Counted from the first letter of the stretch, positions 16,031 to 25,176 are shown. The stretch: 63,066 nt of DNA from Actinokineospora enzanensis DSM 44649 (GCF_000374445.1 NZ_KB894442.1:1-63066); one strand, 5' to 3'. Numbers and translations are program-made. The notes: generated by a model from the letters alone, not told the origin.

Positions 16031-17418
16031 GCACAAGCTATGACGTACGCGTCTACGCCACCGACATCTACCAGGGGAAACGCACAACCACCTACTGGGT
16101 GCAGTGGTCGGTGTCCCGGCAGCGGTTCAAGAAGCCGTTCAAGACCGAGGCGCTCGCGGACAGCTTCCGGTCGACGCTGGTCAGCACGTCCCGAAAGGGT
16201 GAGGCGTTCGACCTCAAATCCGGTCTTCCGCTGACGTTGCTGCGCAAGGAGACCAAGCACATCTCCTGGTTCCAGCACGCATGCAATCTCGTGGATGCCA
16301 AGTGGGACGAATCGTCACCCGGTCAACGGCGGACGGTTGCCGACACCCTGGTGCCCATAACCCTGGCTCTGACAGTGCCCAGGAAGGACCGCCCATCGGA
16401 CGAGGTACTCCGGAAAGCGATGCGCCGGGCGTTCAGCCCCAACCGCAGGGACACCGGGCACCCGCCGGATATCGCGGACGCCCTGATCTGGCTGGTCGCG
16501 AACACCAGACCGGTAAGCGATTTGGAAGAGCCGAGTGTGCTACGCGAGGTGCTGACAAAGATTGAGCGCAAGATGGACGGACATCGAGCGGCACCGAACA
16601 CGATCCGACTGCGCCGGGTAACTCTCGGAGTGGCACTGGACTACGCGTGCGTCGAAGAGAAGATCTTGACGACCAACCCGCTCAAGAACGGCGCTGTGAA
16701 GAAGCGCAAGCAGGCCGTACGCCAAGTCGACCGGCGGTCCGTGATCAACGCCGTTCAGTTCCGGACGATCCTCGCCGAGGTGCGGAAGATCGGCCGCACA
16801 GGACGCAAGTTGGTCGCGTTCTTCGCCGTGATGTTCTTCGCGGGGCTACGTCCGGAGGAGGTCACGGCCCTGCGTCGCGCCGACCTCGTGCTACCGCCTC
16901 GCGTGTGGGACGAGGACGCGCAGAAATGGCGAGTCACCGAGACCGGTGACATCAACGTCGCCGTGGCCACGCCGGAGGTCGGCGGTGCGTGGACCGACAG
17001 TGGACGACCCAACGAAGAGCGCGGGCTGAAGCATCGCGCCGAAGACGAGTTTCGGCGCGCGCCCATGGCCCCTGAGTTGGCGTTGATCCTGTACGAGCAC
17101 GTGGACGAGTTCGGCATCCTGCTGGACGGGTTGCTCTTCGTCGCCGAGCGCGGCGGTCGCATCGGCAGCTCGACCTACTGCCGCGTGTGGTCCCAGGCCC
17201 GGGAAGTCGCGTTCACGCCGGAGGTGGCCGCGTCGGCGCTGGCGAAGCGCCCCTACGACCTTCGTCACGCGTGCGTGTCCTTCTGGCTCATCCTCGGAGT
17301 GGAGGCTGCCCGCGTGGCAGCGTGGGCGGGGCACAGCCTCGCCGTGCTGATGCGCGTCTACGCCGCGTATATCGACGCGGGAGAGGGCAGGGCCCGGCAG
17401 CTCATCGCATCCATGTGA
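16027..17418 (+). CDS. int: AICE site-specific tyrosine integrase
   Basis: The 463-aa protein has an N-terminal arm-binding region, a core-binding domain (about 185-235) and a catalytic domain with Arg in 'FAGLRPEEVTAL', 'PYDLRHACVSF' (Tyr where many relatives have the first His), 'AAWAGHS' and the nucleophilic tyrosine in 'LMRVYAAYID'. Length and motifs match pSAM2-type integrases. Its 3' end is 131 bp from attR, the usual place. It catalyses recombination between attP and the tRNA-Tyr 3' half. No damage is seen. Confidence 0.93.
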   Translation: MSTSYDVRVYATDIYQGKRTTTYWVQWSVSRQRFKKPFKTEALADSFRSTLVSTSRKGEAFDLKSGLPLTLLRKETKHISWFQHACNLVDAKWDESSPGQRRTVADTLVPITLALTVPRKDRPSDEVLRKAMRRAFSPNRRDTGHPPDIADALIWLVANTRPVSDLEEPSVLREVLTKIERKMDGHRAAPNTIRLRRVTLGVALDYACVEEKILTTNPLKNGAVKKRKQAVRQVDRRSVINAVQFRTILAEVRKIGRTGRKLVAFFAVMFFAGLRPEEVTALRRADLVLPPRVWDEDAQKWRVTETGDINVAVATPEVGGAWTDSGRPNEERGLKHRAEDEFRRAPMAPELALILYEHVDEFGILLDGLLFVAERGGRIGSSTYCRVWSQAREVAFTPEVAASALAKRPYDLRHACVSFWLILGVEAARVAAWAGHSLAVLMRVYAAYIDAGEGRARQLIASM

Positions 17419-17498
17419 CCGCGCCAGCCCTTCGGTACGTCCTCGGTACAGACACCCGCAATCGACCGGATTCGGTCGGACACAACCGGACAGAACAC

Positions 17499-17541
17499 AA
17501 ACACCCCCGTGCCCTGTTTACGCAGGTCATGGGGGTGTTTT
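17499..17541 (+). terminator. Intrinsic terminator after int
   Basis: AAACACCCCC (17499-17508) pairs with GGGGGTGTTT (17531-17540), with an inner CCTG/CAGG pair and TTTT at 17538-17541. It sits between int and the attachment site and should protect the tRNA gene from operon read-through. Confidence 0.75.
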
Positions 17542-17548
17542 CGCAGGT

Positions 17549-17601
17549 GTGGCGGGTAGAGGATTCGAACCTCTGTAGCTTTCGCGACGGATTTACAGTC
17601 C
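17549..17601. repeat. attR: tRNA-overlapping direct repeat
   Basis: This is the right copy of the 53-bp attachment repeat (mate at 3033-3085, two mismatches). It covers the tRNA-Tyr 3' half including the anticodon loop; the element therefore restores a complete tRNA on integration. Confidence 0.9.
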
Positions 17602-17630
17602 GCTCCCATTGGCCGCTCGGGCAACCCGCC
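17550..17630 (-). tRNA. tRNA-Tyr (anticodon GTA)
   Basis: The minus-strand sequence begins GGCGGGTTGCCCGAGCGGCC, has the anticodon loop CTGTAAA (GTA), a long variable arm (CGCGAAAGCTA), T arm GAGGTTCGAATCCTC and a 3' acceptor strand ACCCGCC followed by discriminator A. The acceptor strands pair fully. The CCA end is not encoded. It is 81 nt long, a class II tRNA as expected for bacterial tRNA-Tyr. Confidence 0.95.
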
Positions 17631-17785
17631 GGGGTGTCCGTTGCCGGACGGGGGGAACCTTACCCAACGGGCACGGGCTGGTTCCAACGGGTCCCCCCTT
17701 TTGCGCGGCGGGGGTCCGCTCGGGGGTGGCGGCGGTAGCATCCGTGCCGACCTGAACATCCCATGAACGCGGAGGTGCGTGGCAC

Positions 17786-18280
17786 GTGGCGGACCCGTCA
17801 TTCGACGTGGTGAGCAAGGTCGACCGGCAGGAGGTGGACAACGCGCTCAACCAGGCGGCGAAGGAGTTGACCACCCGGTTCGACTTCCGCAACACCGGGG
17901 CGAAGGTGAGCTGGTCGGGGGACGAGGCGATCACCTTCGAGGCGGAGACCGAGGAGCGGTGCGCGGCCGCGATCGACGTCTTCAAGGAGAAGCTGATCAA
18001 GCGCAGCGTCTCGCAGAAGGCGTTCGACATCGGGGAGCCGAGGCCGTCCGGCAAGAAGGTGTACCGGGTGACCGGGACGCTGGTGCAGGGCATCTCCACG
18101 GAGAAGGCGAAGGAGATCGCCAAGAAGATCCGGGACGAGGGGCCCAAGGGCGTCCAGGCCCAGATCCAGGGCGACCAGCTGCGCGTGTCGGCCAAGAAGA
18201 AGGACCACCTGCAGGACGTGATCGGGCTGCTGAAGAACAGCGACTTCGGCATCGCCCTGCAGTTCACGAACTACCGGTGA
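17786..18280 (+). CDS. yajQ: YajQ-family nucleotide-binding protein
   Basis: The 164-aa protein is a full-length YajQ/UPF0234 member: N-terminal [20 protein letters not shown], a central [16 protein letters not shown] motif and a C-terminal [11 protein letters not shown] end. The family has two RRM-like folds, binds nucleotides (cyclic-di-GMP in some bacteria) and is implicated in stress or virulence regulation. GTG 17786 is the start, just downstream of the tRNA-Tyr gene on the opposite strand. The pairing of tRNA-Tyr with yajQ marks ordinary chromosome resuming after the AICE. Confidence 0.93.
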   Translation: MADPSFDVVSKVDRQEVDNALNQAAKELTTRFDFRNTGAKVSWSGDEAITFEAETEERCAAAIDVFKEKLIKRSVSQKAFDIGEPRPSGKKVYRVTGTLVQGISTEKAKEIAKKIRDEGPKGVQAQIQGDQLRVSAKKKDHLQDVIGLLKNSDFGIALQFTNYR

Positions 18281-18305
18281 CCCCCCGCTGACCTGCGCCG
18301 ATGCC

Positions 18306-18450
18306 TCACGCAGCGGTCCCCGGTACACTCCGGGTAAATCCGAGCGAGGCATCGGCCAGGTTGCGGGTCTCCGGCCAGTACCCGACATAGGTGTCCAGGG
18401 TGATAGTCGGTGTGGCCCATCGCGAGCTGGTCCTGTGGTCGACGCAATCC
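18306..18450 (-). pseudogene. Frameshifted C-terminal relic of a tyrosine integrase
   Basis: In one frame the minus strand reads DQLAMGH; a frameshift then continues as ATPTITLDTYVGYWPET, together spelling the classic integrase end (GH ... TLDTY), where the Tyr is the nucleophile. It ends at TGA 18306-18308. No catalytic Arg or upstream domain remains. It is a decayed remnant of an earlier integration beside the tRNA-Tyr locus. Confidence 0.65.
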
Positions 18451-18973
18451 GCGGTCGGTCTCCGCGCGGACACCGACCGCCGAGGCGCGACAACCACCCA
18501 ACAGCACACAGGAGCCGGAGGAGCGCAACAACCACCGGACGACGGTTGAGCGATCGGATGCGGCCCGAGAGATTGCCCTCGCCGGGTGGACAGGTCTCCG
18601 GGATGACGGCAACCATGAACACTTGCGGTTCGTCGGGGGCAAACCATCATCCCGACAACCTTCCCGAGGGCTACCAGGGCCGGAGAGAGGGCGTAACCCT
18701 CGACCACGCTGGGGGCACAATCCTCAGTCACACACGCGCACTCGCCACCCCGGTCATGGAGGGTTGCGCCCTCTCCTACCCTGCAGGGCTGACGCCAGGG
18801 TGACGGGATGACGGGAACCCCGCTCCTTGTGGTGGCGAAAGCCACCCGAAGTGTCCACTATGGATGATCGGCACCGGTTGAGTTGATCATGAACAAATGG
18901 CCCCGACCTGGGGAAATGTTCAACAAAGGAGGTGCTATCGCCCGCGACAGGCCGGAGTCAATTGTGAGGCAGG
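18451..18973. other. Intergenic region without a recognisable gene
   Basis: Short open frames here have no family features and conflict on both strands. Composition is slightly lower in G+C than the flanks, compatible with decayed mobile DNA. No RNA gene or strong hairpin is seen. Confidence 0.4.
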
Positions 18974-19312
18974 TTACAGGCCGGGAGAGGCCGTCAGCAT
19001 CTGGAGCGGCTGACTGAACGTCGCCACGGAGCCAGCCGCGTACGTGCGAGCAGGCGTCGAAGACCGCATAGCCTGCAGCAGCACAGCGAGTGACTCGCTC
19101 CGGATGTGGTACTTCACGACCAGTTCATCCAGCGGCACCGAGGCGTCCAGGTCGAGAATCTCGATACCGACAGTGACACCGTGCTCATCCAGATCGACAA
19201 CGATGGAGTCGTTGAACTCAACGCTGCGAGCGACTGCAGCCGCGCTGAACTGCAGGTACGCGGCACCAGCCTCTTGGTCGATCTCCAAGGAGATGCCGTG
19301 GCTAGTTGTCAT
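18974..19312 (-). CDS. DUF2283-family protein (putative antitoxin)
   Basis: The 112-aa protein has the DUF2283 pattern in its first 70 residues: 'LEIDQEAGAAYLQFS', 'VVDLDEHGVTVGIEILD'. Members are small proteins often paired with DUF4258 proteins and regarded as candidate antitoxins. ATG 19312 is chosen because it overlaps the stop of the short upstream ORF by 11 bp. The C-terminal 40 residues (SSTPARTYAAGSVATFSQPL) are extra compared with the domain. Confidence 0.75.
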   Translation of the reverse strand: MTTSHGISLEIDQEAGAAYLQFSAAAVARSVEFNDSIVVDLDEHGVTVGIEILDLDASVPLDELVVKYHIRSESLAVLLQAMRSSTPARTYAAGSVATFSQPLQMLTASPGL

Positions 19313-19472
19313 CGTCGCCCTTCCATACGGTCGTGATGATGAACTTCTCGGTGTCGCCATCCCTGTCCGTTGCAACAACGACCTTCAGCGTACGTGTTCC
19401 CACGTCGCCAATGTAGGTGGAACTGGCCTCTTTCACGATGCGGGTGTTGAAGTTACCCAACAGGTTAAAACA
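19302..19472 (-). pseudogene. 5'-truncated DUF4258-like ORF preceding DUF2283
   Basis: An open frame from 19472 to the TAG at 19302-19304 reads NFNTRIVKEASSTYIGD... and then VGTRTLKVVVATDRDGD, EKFIITTVWKGDDDN. The 'R-LKVVV-D ... IITTVW' pattern resembles the C-terminal strands of DUF4258 toxin-like proteins. No N-terminal domain or good start exists (only TTG 19460), so it is probably truncated. Coupling to DUF2283 by an 11-bp overlap supports a former toxin-antitoxin pair. Confidence 0.4.
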
Positions 19473-19538
19473 TCACTCTCGGTGATCCCTCGCTGCGCCA
19501 TGCGCCTGCGCGCGTGTCCCGAGAACTGCAGGCGCATC

Positions 19539-19955
19539 TCAGCTCGCAGTCCCAGCGACGATGCGAACTTCGAACGGAAGGGAGCCCACGACCTGACCAT
19601 CAACCTGGATCTCCAGGGCGTAGCTCCCGGAGACTGCGACCGGGAATCCCAACGGAATGACGGTTACGGCGTGGCGAGCAACAGGCGCATCCGCTTCGCG
19701 GTTGTCAGTCACGGCAAGTCCTGAGACCTCGACTTGAAAGACCGGGTCGCCAGGGGTGAGCACACGAACACCGAAGCCGACAGAGGTCTCACCATCGCCC
19801 AAGTTGAACCGCATCACTAGGTGTACCTGTTGCACTAGGCCAGACGAGCGAACCTCCATGCGATCGAAGCCGCCACCGACGACGGTCAACAGGCCGCCTG
19901 AGTCCACCCTGGCAAACTCCGCCAACATCGCAAAGTCAAGACCCGCCACAACCAT
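19539..19955 (-). CDS. DUF6941-family protein
   Basis: The 138-aa soluble protein begins MVVAGLDFAMLAEFARVDSG and continues LLTVVGGGFDRM, matching the DUF6941 family opening (LDFALLADxA...GKLxVLGGGWD). The remainder is beta-rich (VHLVMRFNLGDGETSVGFGV; YALEIQVDGQVVGSLPF). Its function is unknown. It starts with ATG 19955 and stands alone. It may belong to the accessory zone around the tRNA. Confidence 0.7.
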   Translation of the reverse strand: MVVAGLDFAMLAEFARVDSGGLLTVVGGGFDRMEVRSSGLVQQVHLVMRFNLGDGETSVGFGVRVLTPGDPVFQVEVSGLAVTDNREADAPVARHAVTVIPLGFPVAVSGSYALEIQVDGQVVGSLPFEVRIVAGTAS

Positions 19956-20536
19956 CCCTCTCTCAGCTGTACTGACGTACCGCCAGGCCCATATGGACGT
20001 TATCCAGAGGTCCTCAACATATGTTTGATCCGGGCCGAAAGATCCGCAGCGTTGAGGGACTCGGGCTCAGGGTGATCCGAGACGTTTATCAGCCGTTCGT
20101 CACGACACTGGCAACTAGCCGCAAACGTCATAACTTACTCAAAAGGCGTAGTTACGCCTATTCTGCAAGCTCAGTGGCGTTTTTGCAGGAACAGAGTGTA
20201 GCGCGCGTCGTTCCGCTTCGATGTCTGGCCGGTACAAGTCGGGTGCGGATCCAGCATGGCACCAGTCCGCACCAGCCATCACGCAACGGCACCAGTCCGC
20301 AGGTCAGAAGTCTCCCGCTAGGGTTGCCCAGGGTAGGGCGCGGTTCACGAACTAACGCTGACCAGCGCGAACAGGGGCGGGCCGGTCGGGCTCGCCCCCT
20401 GTGTCGTCGGTCACCCAGGTAACCCGACACCGGTCGGTCGCGATGCATTCGTGGGGGATCCGTCCCCGCCACTAGGCAGCCTTGAGTTCCGGGGGCTTCC
20501 ATCAGGTGCGAGTTGGGATACGACAGGGGAGCCGTG
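19956..20536. other. Intergenic region before rmlA
   Basis: No gene is supported. It contains a direct repeat GGCACCAGTCCGCA (about 20260 and 20290) and a G+C-rich hairpin at 20371-20403. The rmlA promoter should lie at its right end. Confidence 0.5.
20371..20403. terminator. G+C-rich hairpin, possible terminator
   Basis: ACAGGGGCGGGC pairs with GCTCGCCCCCTGT, apart from one bulged C. No T-tract follows. It stands about 135 bp upstream of rmlA and could insulate it from upstream transcription. Confidence 0.4.
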
Positions 20537-21418
20537 ATGAAGGGCATCGTCCTCGCCGGGGGCAGTGGCACCAGGTTGCACCCGATCACCCAGGCGGTGT
20601 CGAAGCAGCTGCTGCCCGTCTACGACAAGCCGATGATCTACTACCCGCTGTCGGTGCTGATGCTGGCAGGCATCCGGGACATCCTGATCATCTCCACGCC
20701 CACCGACCTGCCGAACTTCCGCCGCCTGCTCGGCGACGGCAGCCAGTACGGGGTGCGCTTCGGCTACGCCGAGCAGCCCCAGCCCAACGGCTTGGCCGAG
20801 GCGTTCATCATCGGCGAGGACTTCATCGGCGACGACCACGTCGCGCTGGTGCTCGGCGACAACATCTTCTTCGGCCAGGGCTTCTCGCAGCTCATGCAGG
20901 CCCACATCGCCGACCTGGACGGCGCGGTGCTGTTCGGCTACCCGGTCAAGGACCCGCAGCGCTACGGCGTCGGCGAGGTCGACGCCGAGGGCAGGCTGGT
21001 CTCCATCGAGGAGAAGCCCGCCCAGCCGCGGTCCAACCGGGCCATCACCGGGCTGTACTTCTACGACAACGACGTGGTCAAGATCGCCAAGGGCCTCGCC
21101 CCGTCCCCCCGGGGCGAACTGGAGATCACCGACGTCAACGTCGAGTACATGCGCCAGGGCCGCGCCCGTTTACTGGACATGGGCCGCGGCTTCGCCTGGC
21201 TGGACACCGGCACCCACGACTCGCTGCTGGAGGCGGGCCAGTTCGTGCAGGTCCTGGAGCACCGCACCGGCGTCCGCATCGCCTGCCTGGAGGAAATCGC
21301 CCTCGACCGCGGTTTCATCACACCGGACGAGTGCTACGCCCTTGGCGCCAAACTCGCCAAGTCCGGCTACGGCGACTACGTCATGGGCGTAGCTCGCGCG
21401 GCGGGCGCCACGGGCTGA
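20537..21418 (+). CDS. rmlA: Glucose-1-phosphate thymidylyltransferase
   Basis: The 293-aa enzyme joins dTTP and glucose-1-phosphate to dTDP-glucose, the first step of dTDP-L-rhamnose synthesis for cell-wall and other glycans. Motifs are '[13 protein letters not shown]' (nucleotide binding, 6-18), '[13 protein letters not shown]', 'VLGDNIFFG' (metal Asp), 'EEKP' and '[10 protein letters not shown]'. ATG 20537 is preceded by AGGGGAG. It stands alone here, without rmlB, C or D. Confidence 0.95.
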   Translation: MKGIVLAGGSGTRLHPITQAVSKQLLPVYDKPMIYYPLSVLMLAGIRDILIISTPTDLPNFRRLLGDGSQYGVRFGYAEQPQPNGLAEAFIIGEDFIGDDHVALVLGDNIFFGQGFSQLMQAHIADLDGAVLFGYPVKDPQRYGVGEVDAEGRLVSIEEKPAQPRSNRAITGLYFYDNDVVKIAKGLAPSPRGELEITDVNVEYMRQGRARLLDMGRGFAWLDTGTHDSLLEAGQFVQVLEHRTGVRIACLEEIALDRGFITPDECYALGAKLAKSGYGDYVMGVARAAGATG

Positions 21419-21713
21419 TCATCGGGTCCGAATCCCGCTGGCTGGAACCTCTTCGCACGCACCTGGGCACCACGTGGCCAGGATCTTGCGCTGCTCCAAC
21501 GGATCTGTCCTCCGGTGTGCCCAAGATCGTGGTAATGCCACGAGGTACGGCGACGAGTTGGCCCGACTCACCCGCGCGGGGATCGACCTATTGGGACGAC
21601 TGCCCGGTCGGCGCCGCACCCGAGTGACCGTGGCGGAGCTTGGTCTGGCCCTCGAAGGCCGAGAACGGTCGAAACGCCGGGGGTTGGCGCACGCCGGACG
21701 CGCGAGTGCCGGG

Positions 21714-22577
21714 TCAGAAGCCGTCGCGGGCCATGCGTTCGAGGCGGGCGATTCGGTCGGCGATCGGCGGGTGGGTGGAGAAGTGCCGGGCGACGCCGTC
21801 GCCGGGGCGGAACGGGTTGGCGATCATCAGGTGGGACTGGGCGGCGACCGCGGGTTCGGGGGCCAGGGGGGCGTGTCGGGTGCCCTGGTCGAGTTTGCGG
21901 AGGGCGGAGGCCAGGGCCAGCGGGTCGCCGGTGAGGCGGGCGCCGGACTCGTCGGCCTGGTATTCGCGGGAGCGGCTGACGGCCATCTGGACGATGGTGG
22001 CGGCGATGGGGCCGAGCAACGAGACCAGCAGCAGGGCGATCGGGTTGGCGCGGTCATCGTCGTCGTCGGTGAAGACGCCTGCGAAAAGGGCGAGGCTGGC
22101 GAGCATGCTGACGATTCCCGCGAGAGCGCCCGCGACACAGGAGATGAGGATGTCCCGGTTGTAGACGTGGGACAGTTCGTGGCCCAGGACGCCGCGGAGT
22201 TCGCGTTCGTCGAGTAGGTCGAGCAGGCCGGTGGTGCAGCAGACGGCCGCGTTGCGCGGGCTGCGGCCGGTCGCGAACGCGTTGGGGGCGTCGGTGGGGC
22301 TCAGGTAGAGGCGCGGCATGGGCTGGCGGGCGGTGGTGGCCAGCTCGCGCACGATCCGGTACAGCGCGGGCTGCTCGGCCTGCGACACCGGCCGGGCCCG
22401 CATCGCGCGCAGGGCCAGCTTGTCGGAGTTGAAGTAGGCGTAGCCGTTGACGGCCAGCGCGAGCACCGCGCCGACGAGCAGCGCCGTGCGGCCGAAGAGA
22501 GAACTCACGAGCAGGATCAGTGTGGTGAGCCCGCCCAGCAGGAGGGCGGTCTTGAGCCCGTTGAAGTGACCGTGCAC
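21714..22577 (-). CDS. htpX: Membrane zinc metalloprotease HtpX
   Basis: The 287-aa M48B protease has an N-terminal membrane pair (about 8-50), the zinc motif '[12 protein letters not shown]' (HExxH, about 130), two further membrane segments (143-165 and 178-200) and the third ligand Glu in '[11 protein letters not shown]'. It degrades misfolded membrane proteins. It is convergent with rmlA. In M. tuberculosis htpX lies beside grcC1 and menJ homologues; here it is about 10 kb from the grcC-like gene, so the neighbourhood is expanded but related. Confidence 0.95.
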   Translation of the reverse strand: MHGHFNGLKTALLLGGLTTLILLVSSLFGRTALLVGAVLALAVNGYAYFNSDKLALRAMRARPVSQAEQPALYRIVRELATTARQPMPRLYLSPTDAPNAFATGRSPRNAAVCCTTGLLDLLDERELRGVLGHELSHVYNRDILISCVAGALAGIVSMLASLALFAGVFTDDDDDRANPIALLLVSLLGPIAATIVQMAVSRSREYQADESGARLTGDPLALASALRKLDQGTRHAPLAPEPAVAAQSHLMIANPFRPGDGVARHFSTHPPIADRIARLERMARDGF

Positions 22578-22707
22578 GCCGCACCTCCTCGTCGTTCTCG
22601 TCTTCGTTCCAGTCCGCAGTATTCAACGACCACCCGGCGCGAGAAGTTCCAACCGGACAGTGGACCAGGCCGTGTCCCACAAGTCCGCGATGGTGGGAGG
22701 AAGAAGC

Positions 22708-23490
22708 TCAGTTGCCGCTTTCGCCCAAACGCCAGTAGGTCGTGGGGCGGACGCGCTGGCGGGGGTAACCACGTTCATCCAAAAGGTGGGCGCGCACCGC
22801 GAGCATCGACGTCCGTTCACCGGCCATCCACACCTCCGGCAGCCCCTCGGGCAGCTCCGCCGCGCGGACGGCATCGACGAGCGCGGTGCTCTCCCCCGCC
22901 GGGACGCCGTCACGATGCAGCCAGATGACGCCCGGGATCGGCTGTTCCTCGGCCGCATCGGCGACCTCCACATACGCGATGGCCCGCTTCTCGGACGGCA
23001 GCGCGCCGAGAATGGCGGTGATGGCGGGCAACGCGGTCTCGTCCCCGGCCAGCAGATACCAGTCGGCGGCGGGATCGGGCTGGTAGGCGGGCGACGGCCC
23101 GACAAAGATCATCTCGTCGCCCGGCCGGACCCGGGACGCCCAGGCCGAGGCCGGGCCCGCGTCGCCGTGCAGGACCAGGTCGAAGTCGACCTCGTTGGTG
23201 GCCGGGTCGTGCCTGCGGATGGTGTATGTCCTGGTCAGCGGCCGCACCTGGGACCAGCGGGCGCGCACGGACTCCAGGGTGAGCGGCTCGGGCAGCTCGG
23301 TGTCGTCGGGAAAGAAGTAGAGCATCACGTTCTGGTCGGTCCCCGCCCCCGCGAGCCCCGCCAACGACTCGTGCCGCACGGTCACCCGCGCCATCCGCGG
23401 CGTCACCCGCTCGACCCGGACCACGGGAACGCGCCACAACCGCGTCTCTTGCCTGCGCGAGCGCCTACGCGTCTCGGGGTGCGTGCTCAT
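22708..23490 (-). CDS. Siderophore-interacting protein (ferric-siderophore reductase, FAD/NAD(P)H)
   Basis: The 260-aa protein is a SIP-family flavoreductase: FAD-binding 'RPLTRTYTIRRHD' (R-x-Y-T/S, about 85-97) and 'GPASAWASRVRPGDE', then the NAD(P)H domain 'WYLLAGDETALPAITAIL' and C-terminal 'VWMAGERTSMLAVRAHL...RPTTYWRLGESGN'. It reduces ferric siderophores in the cytoplasm to release iron. ATG 23490 is used (MSTHPETRRRS); ATG 23493 is adjacent. No siderophore transport or biosynthesis genes are next to it. Confidence 0.9.
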   Translation of the reverse strand: MSTHPETRRRSRRQETRLWRVPVVRVERVTPRMARVTVRHESLAGLAGAGTDQNVMLYFFPDDTELPEPLTLESVRARWSQVRPLTRTYTIRRHDPATNEVDFDLVLHGDAGPASAWASRVRPGDEMIFVGPSPAYQPDPAADWYLLAGDETALPAITAILGALPSEKRAIAYVEVADAAEEQPIPGVIWLHRDGVPAGESTALVDAVRAAELPEGLPEVWMAGERTSMLAVRAHLLDERGYPRQRVRPTTYWRLGESGN

Positions 23491-23539
23491 CACCCCTCAT
23501 CCTCGCCCCCACACCCCCCAACGCCCGCACCGGCCCGCA

Positions 23540-23674
23540 TCAGTCCTTCTGCGCGCTGAACACCGGCCCATTCACCTCGGCACGTTGCACGGGAACCACC
23601 TTCGGCTCCTCGACCACACCCGCACTCAGGAACACCGGCGTCTTCGGCTTCTCCGGTTGCACGCTGATACTCAT
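23540..23674 (-). CDS. 44-aa small protein with strong ribosome-binding site
   Basis: ATG 23674 follows GAGGGG with a 7-base spacer and opens a 44-codon frame ending at TGA 23540-23542. The peptide (MSISVQPEKPKTPVFLSAGV...) is rich in Val, Pro and Glu, has no Cys, no membrane segment and no signal sequence, and ends FSAQKD. Nearly every codon has G or C in third position, like neighbouring real genes. It lies in the 280-bp gap between the DDAH-like and siderophore reductase genes, on their strand. The function is unknown. Confidence 0.6.
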   Translation of the reverse strand: MSISVQPEKPKTPVFLSAGVVEEPKVVPVQRAEVNGPVFSAQKD

Positions 23675-23772
23675 CAAACACCCCTCTACTGGAACGACCG
23701 CCGCAGGCGGAGTGCCCCGCTTTCGACGACTCTAACGACATTCCAGCACCAGGGGACGACATTCCGCGACCC

Positions 23773-24630
23773 TTATCCGCGTAGTTCCATCGTGCAGCAC
23801 TTCGGGCCGCCGCCGGACTTGCGGAGTTCGGTGATGTCGACGAAGTGGACGGTGTAGCCGTGGGTCACCAGTTCACCGGCGAGGTGGGTGGCTTCCTGGG
23901 GGAGGATCACGTTGTGGCCGTCGGAGACGGCGTTGAGGCCCAGGCAGGCGGCGTCTTCCGCGGTGGCGAGGATGGCGTCGGGGTAGAGGCGGCGGAGGGC
24001 CTGCTGAGTGCCCGGGGAGAACGCCTCGGGGTAGTAGGCGATGTGGGCCCGGGTGGTGGGGGTGGCCTCGGAGATGACGAAGAGGGCCACGTCCAGGTGG
24101 TAGTAGCGGGGGTCGACCAGGTGCAGGGACACGACCGGGACGCCGAGGACCTCCTGGGCTTCGGCGTGGGCGCCGGGGTCGGTGCGGAAGCCGGTGCCCG
24201 CCAACAGCAGGTCGCCGGTCCAGGTGAGGTCGCCCTCGGCCTCGTTGACGCGTTGGGGCATGACGACGTCGCGGTAGCCGTGGTCGAGGAACCAGGTGCG
24301 GTAGTGGTCGGCCTCCGCCGTGCGTTGGGGGGCGCGGAAGCGGGCGCCCAGGACCCGGCCGTCGATGACCGTGCCGGAGTTGGCGGCGAAGACCATGTCG
24401 GGGAGGCCGGGGGCCGGGTCGATGGTCTCGACGCGGTGGCCGAGGCGTTCGTAGGTGTCCTTCAGCGCCGTCCACTCGGCCACGGCCCGGTCGGTGCTCA
24501 CCGGGCGGGTGGGGTCCATCCACGGGTTGATCGAGTACTCGACCGTGAAGAACCGGGGCGCGCACATGAGGTAGCGGCGCGTGGTGCCGAGGCGGGTCGC
24601 ACCGGCCAGGCGAACGGGTGCTGAAGTCAT
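23773..24630 (-). CDS. Dimethylarginine dimethylaminohydrolase-like amidinohydrolase
   Basis: The 285-aa protein is a guanidine-modifying (pentein-fold) enzyme: N-terminal 'YLMCAPRFFTVEYSINPWM', 'PDMVFAANSGTVID', 'EAEGDLTWTG' (catalytic acidic residues), His in 'DPRYYHLDVALFVI' and a C-terminal nucleophile Cys in 'GGGPKCCTMELRG'. DDAH releases citrulline and dimethylamine from methylated arginine; related enzymes process arginine or ornithine. ATG 24630 is used. It is divergent from an Lrp/AsnC regulator 65 bp away, which probably controls it in response to an amino acid. Confidence 0.85.
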   Translation of the reverse strand: MTSAPVRLAGATRLGTTRRYLMCAPRFFTVEYSINPWMDPTRPVSTDRAVAEWTALKDTYERLGHRVETIDPAPGLPDMVFAANSGTVIDGRVLGARFRAPQRTAEADHYRTWFLDHGYRDVVMPQRVNEAEGDLTWTGDLLLAGTGFRTDPGAHAEAQEVLGVPVVSLHLVDPRYYHLDVALFVISEATPTTRAHIAYYPEAFSPGTQQALRRLYPDAILATAEDAACLGLNAVSDGHNVILPQEATHLAGELVTHGYTVHFVDITELRKSGGGPKCCTMELRG

Positions 24631-24695
24631 GGATCGAAATGTAAGGGCGGCGAGTGCAGGCATCAATGTCGCTGAGGCGCCCTTGTGCATGCAGA

Positions 24696-25154
24696 ATGTT
24701 GCGTGTGGACACGATCGATCAGCGAATCATTGCTCAGCTCGTGGCCGACGCCCGGTCGAGTTACGCCGATATCGGGAAGGCCGTGTCGCTGTCGGCGCCC
24801 GCGGTGAAGCGGCGGGTGGACCGGCTGTTGGAGACCGGGGTGCTGCGCGGGTTCACCGCCGTGGTCAACCCGGAGGCGCTCGGTTGGGGCACCGAGGCGT
24901 TCGTCGAGGTGCACTGTCAGGGGAACGTGTCGCCGGACCGGATCCGGCAGCGGTTGGAGCCGCTGCCGGAGGTGGTGGCCGCCTACACGGTCTCCGGGGC
25001 GGCGGACGCGATCGTGCACCTGCGGGCCGCGAACATCCACCACCTGGAGGACGCGCTGGAGCGGCTGCGGGCGGTGGACATGGTGTCGCGGACGGTCTCG
25101 ACCGTCGTGCTCTCCACTCTTTTGGAGCGCCCGCCCGCGCCGGAACACAGCTGA
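24696..25154 (+). CDS. Lrp/AsnC-family transcriptional regulator
   Basis: The 152-aa protein has an N-terminal helix-turn-helix (DTIDQRIIAQLVADARSSYA ... LSAPAVKRRVDRL) and a C-terminal RAM ligand-binding domain (LGWGTEAFVEVHCQGN, VVAAYTVSGAADAIVHLRA). Start ATG 24696 or GTG 24705 (VDTIDQR) is possible; the latter fits the family N-terminus better. Divergent placement suggests control of the DDAH-like gene and possibly of itself. Confidence 0.9.
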   Translation: MLRVDTIDQRIIAQLVADARSSYADIGKAVSLSAPAVKRRVDRLLETGVLRGFTAVVNPEALGWGTEAFVEVHCQGNVSPDRIRQRLEPLPEVVAAYTVSGAADAIVHLRAANIHHLEDALERLRAVDMVSRTVSTVVLSTLLERPPAPEHS

Positions 25155-25176
25155 CGGATCACTACAGTCAGGGGTC

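Noticed and set aside
23540..23674. RiPP precursor peptide
   Set aside because: No Cys/Ser/Thr-rich core, no leader motif recognised and no modification enzymes nearby; kept only as an unknown small protein.
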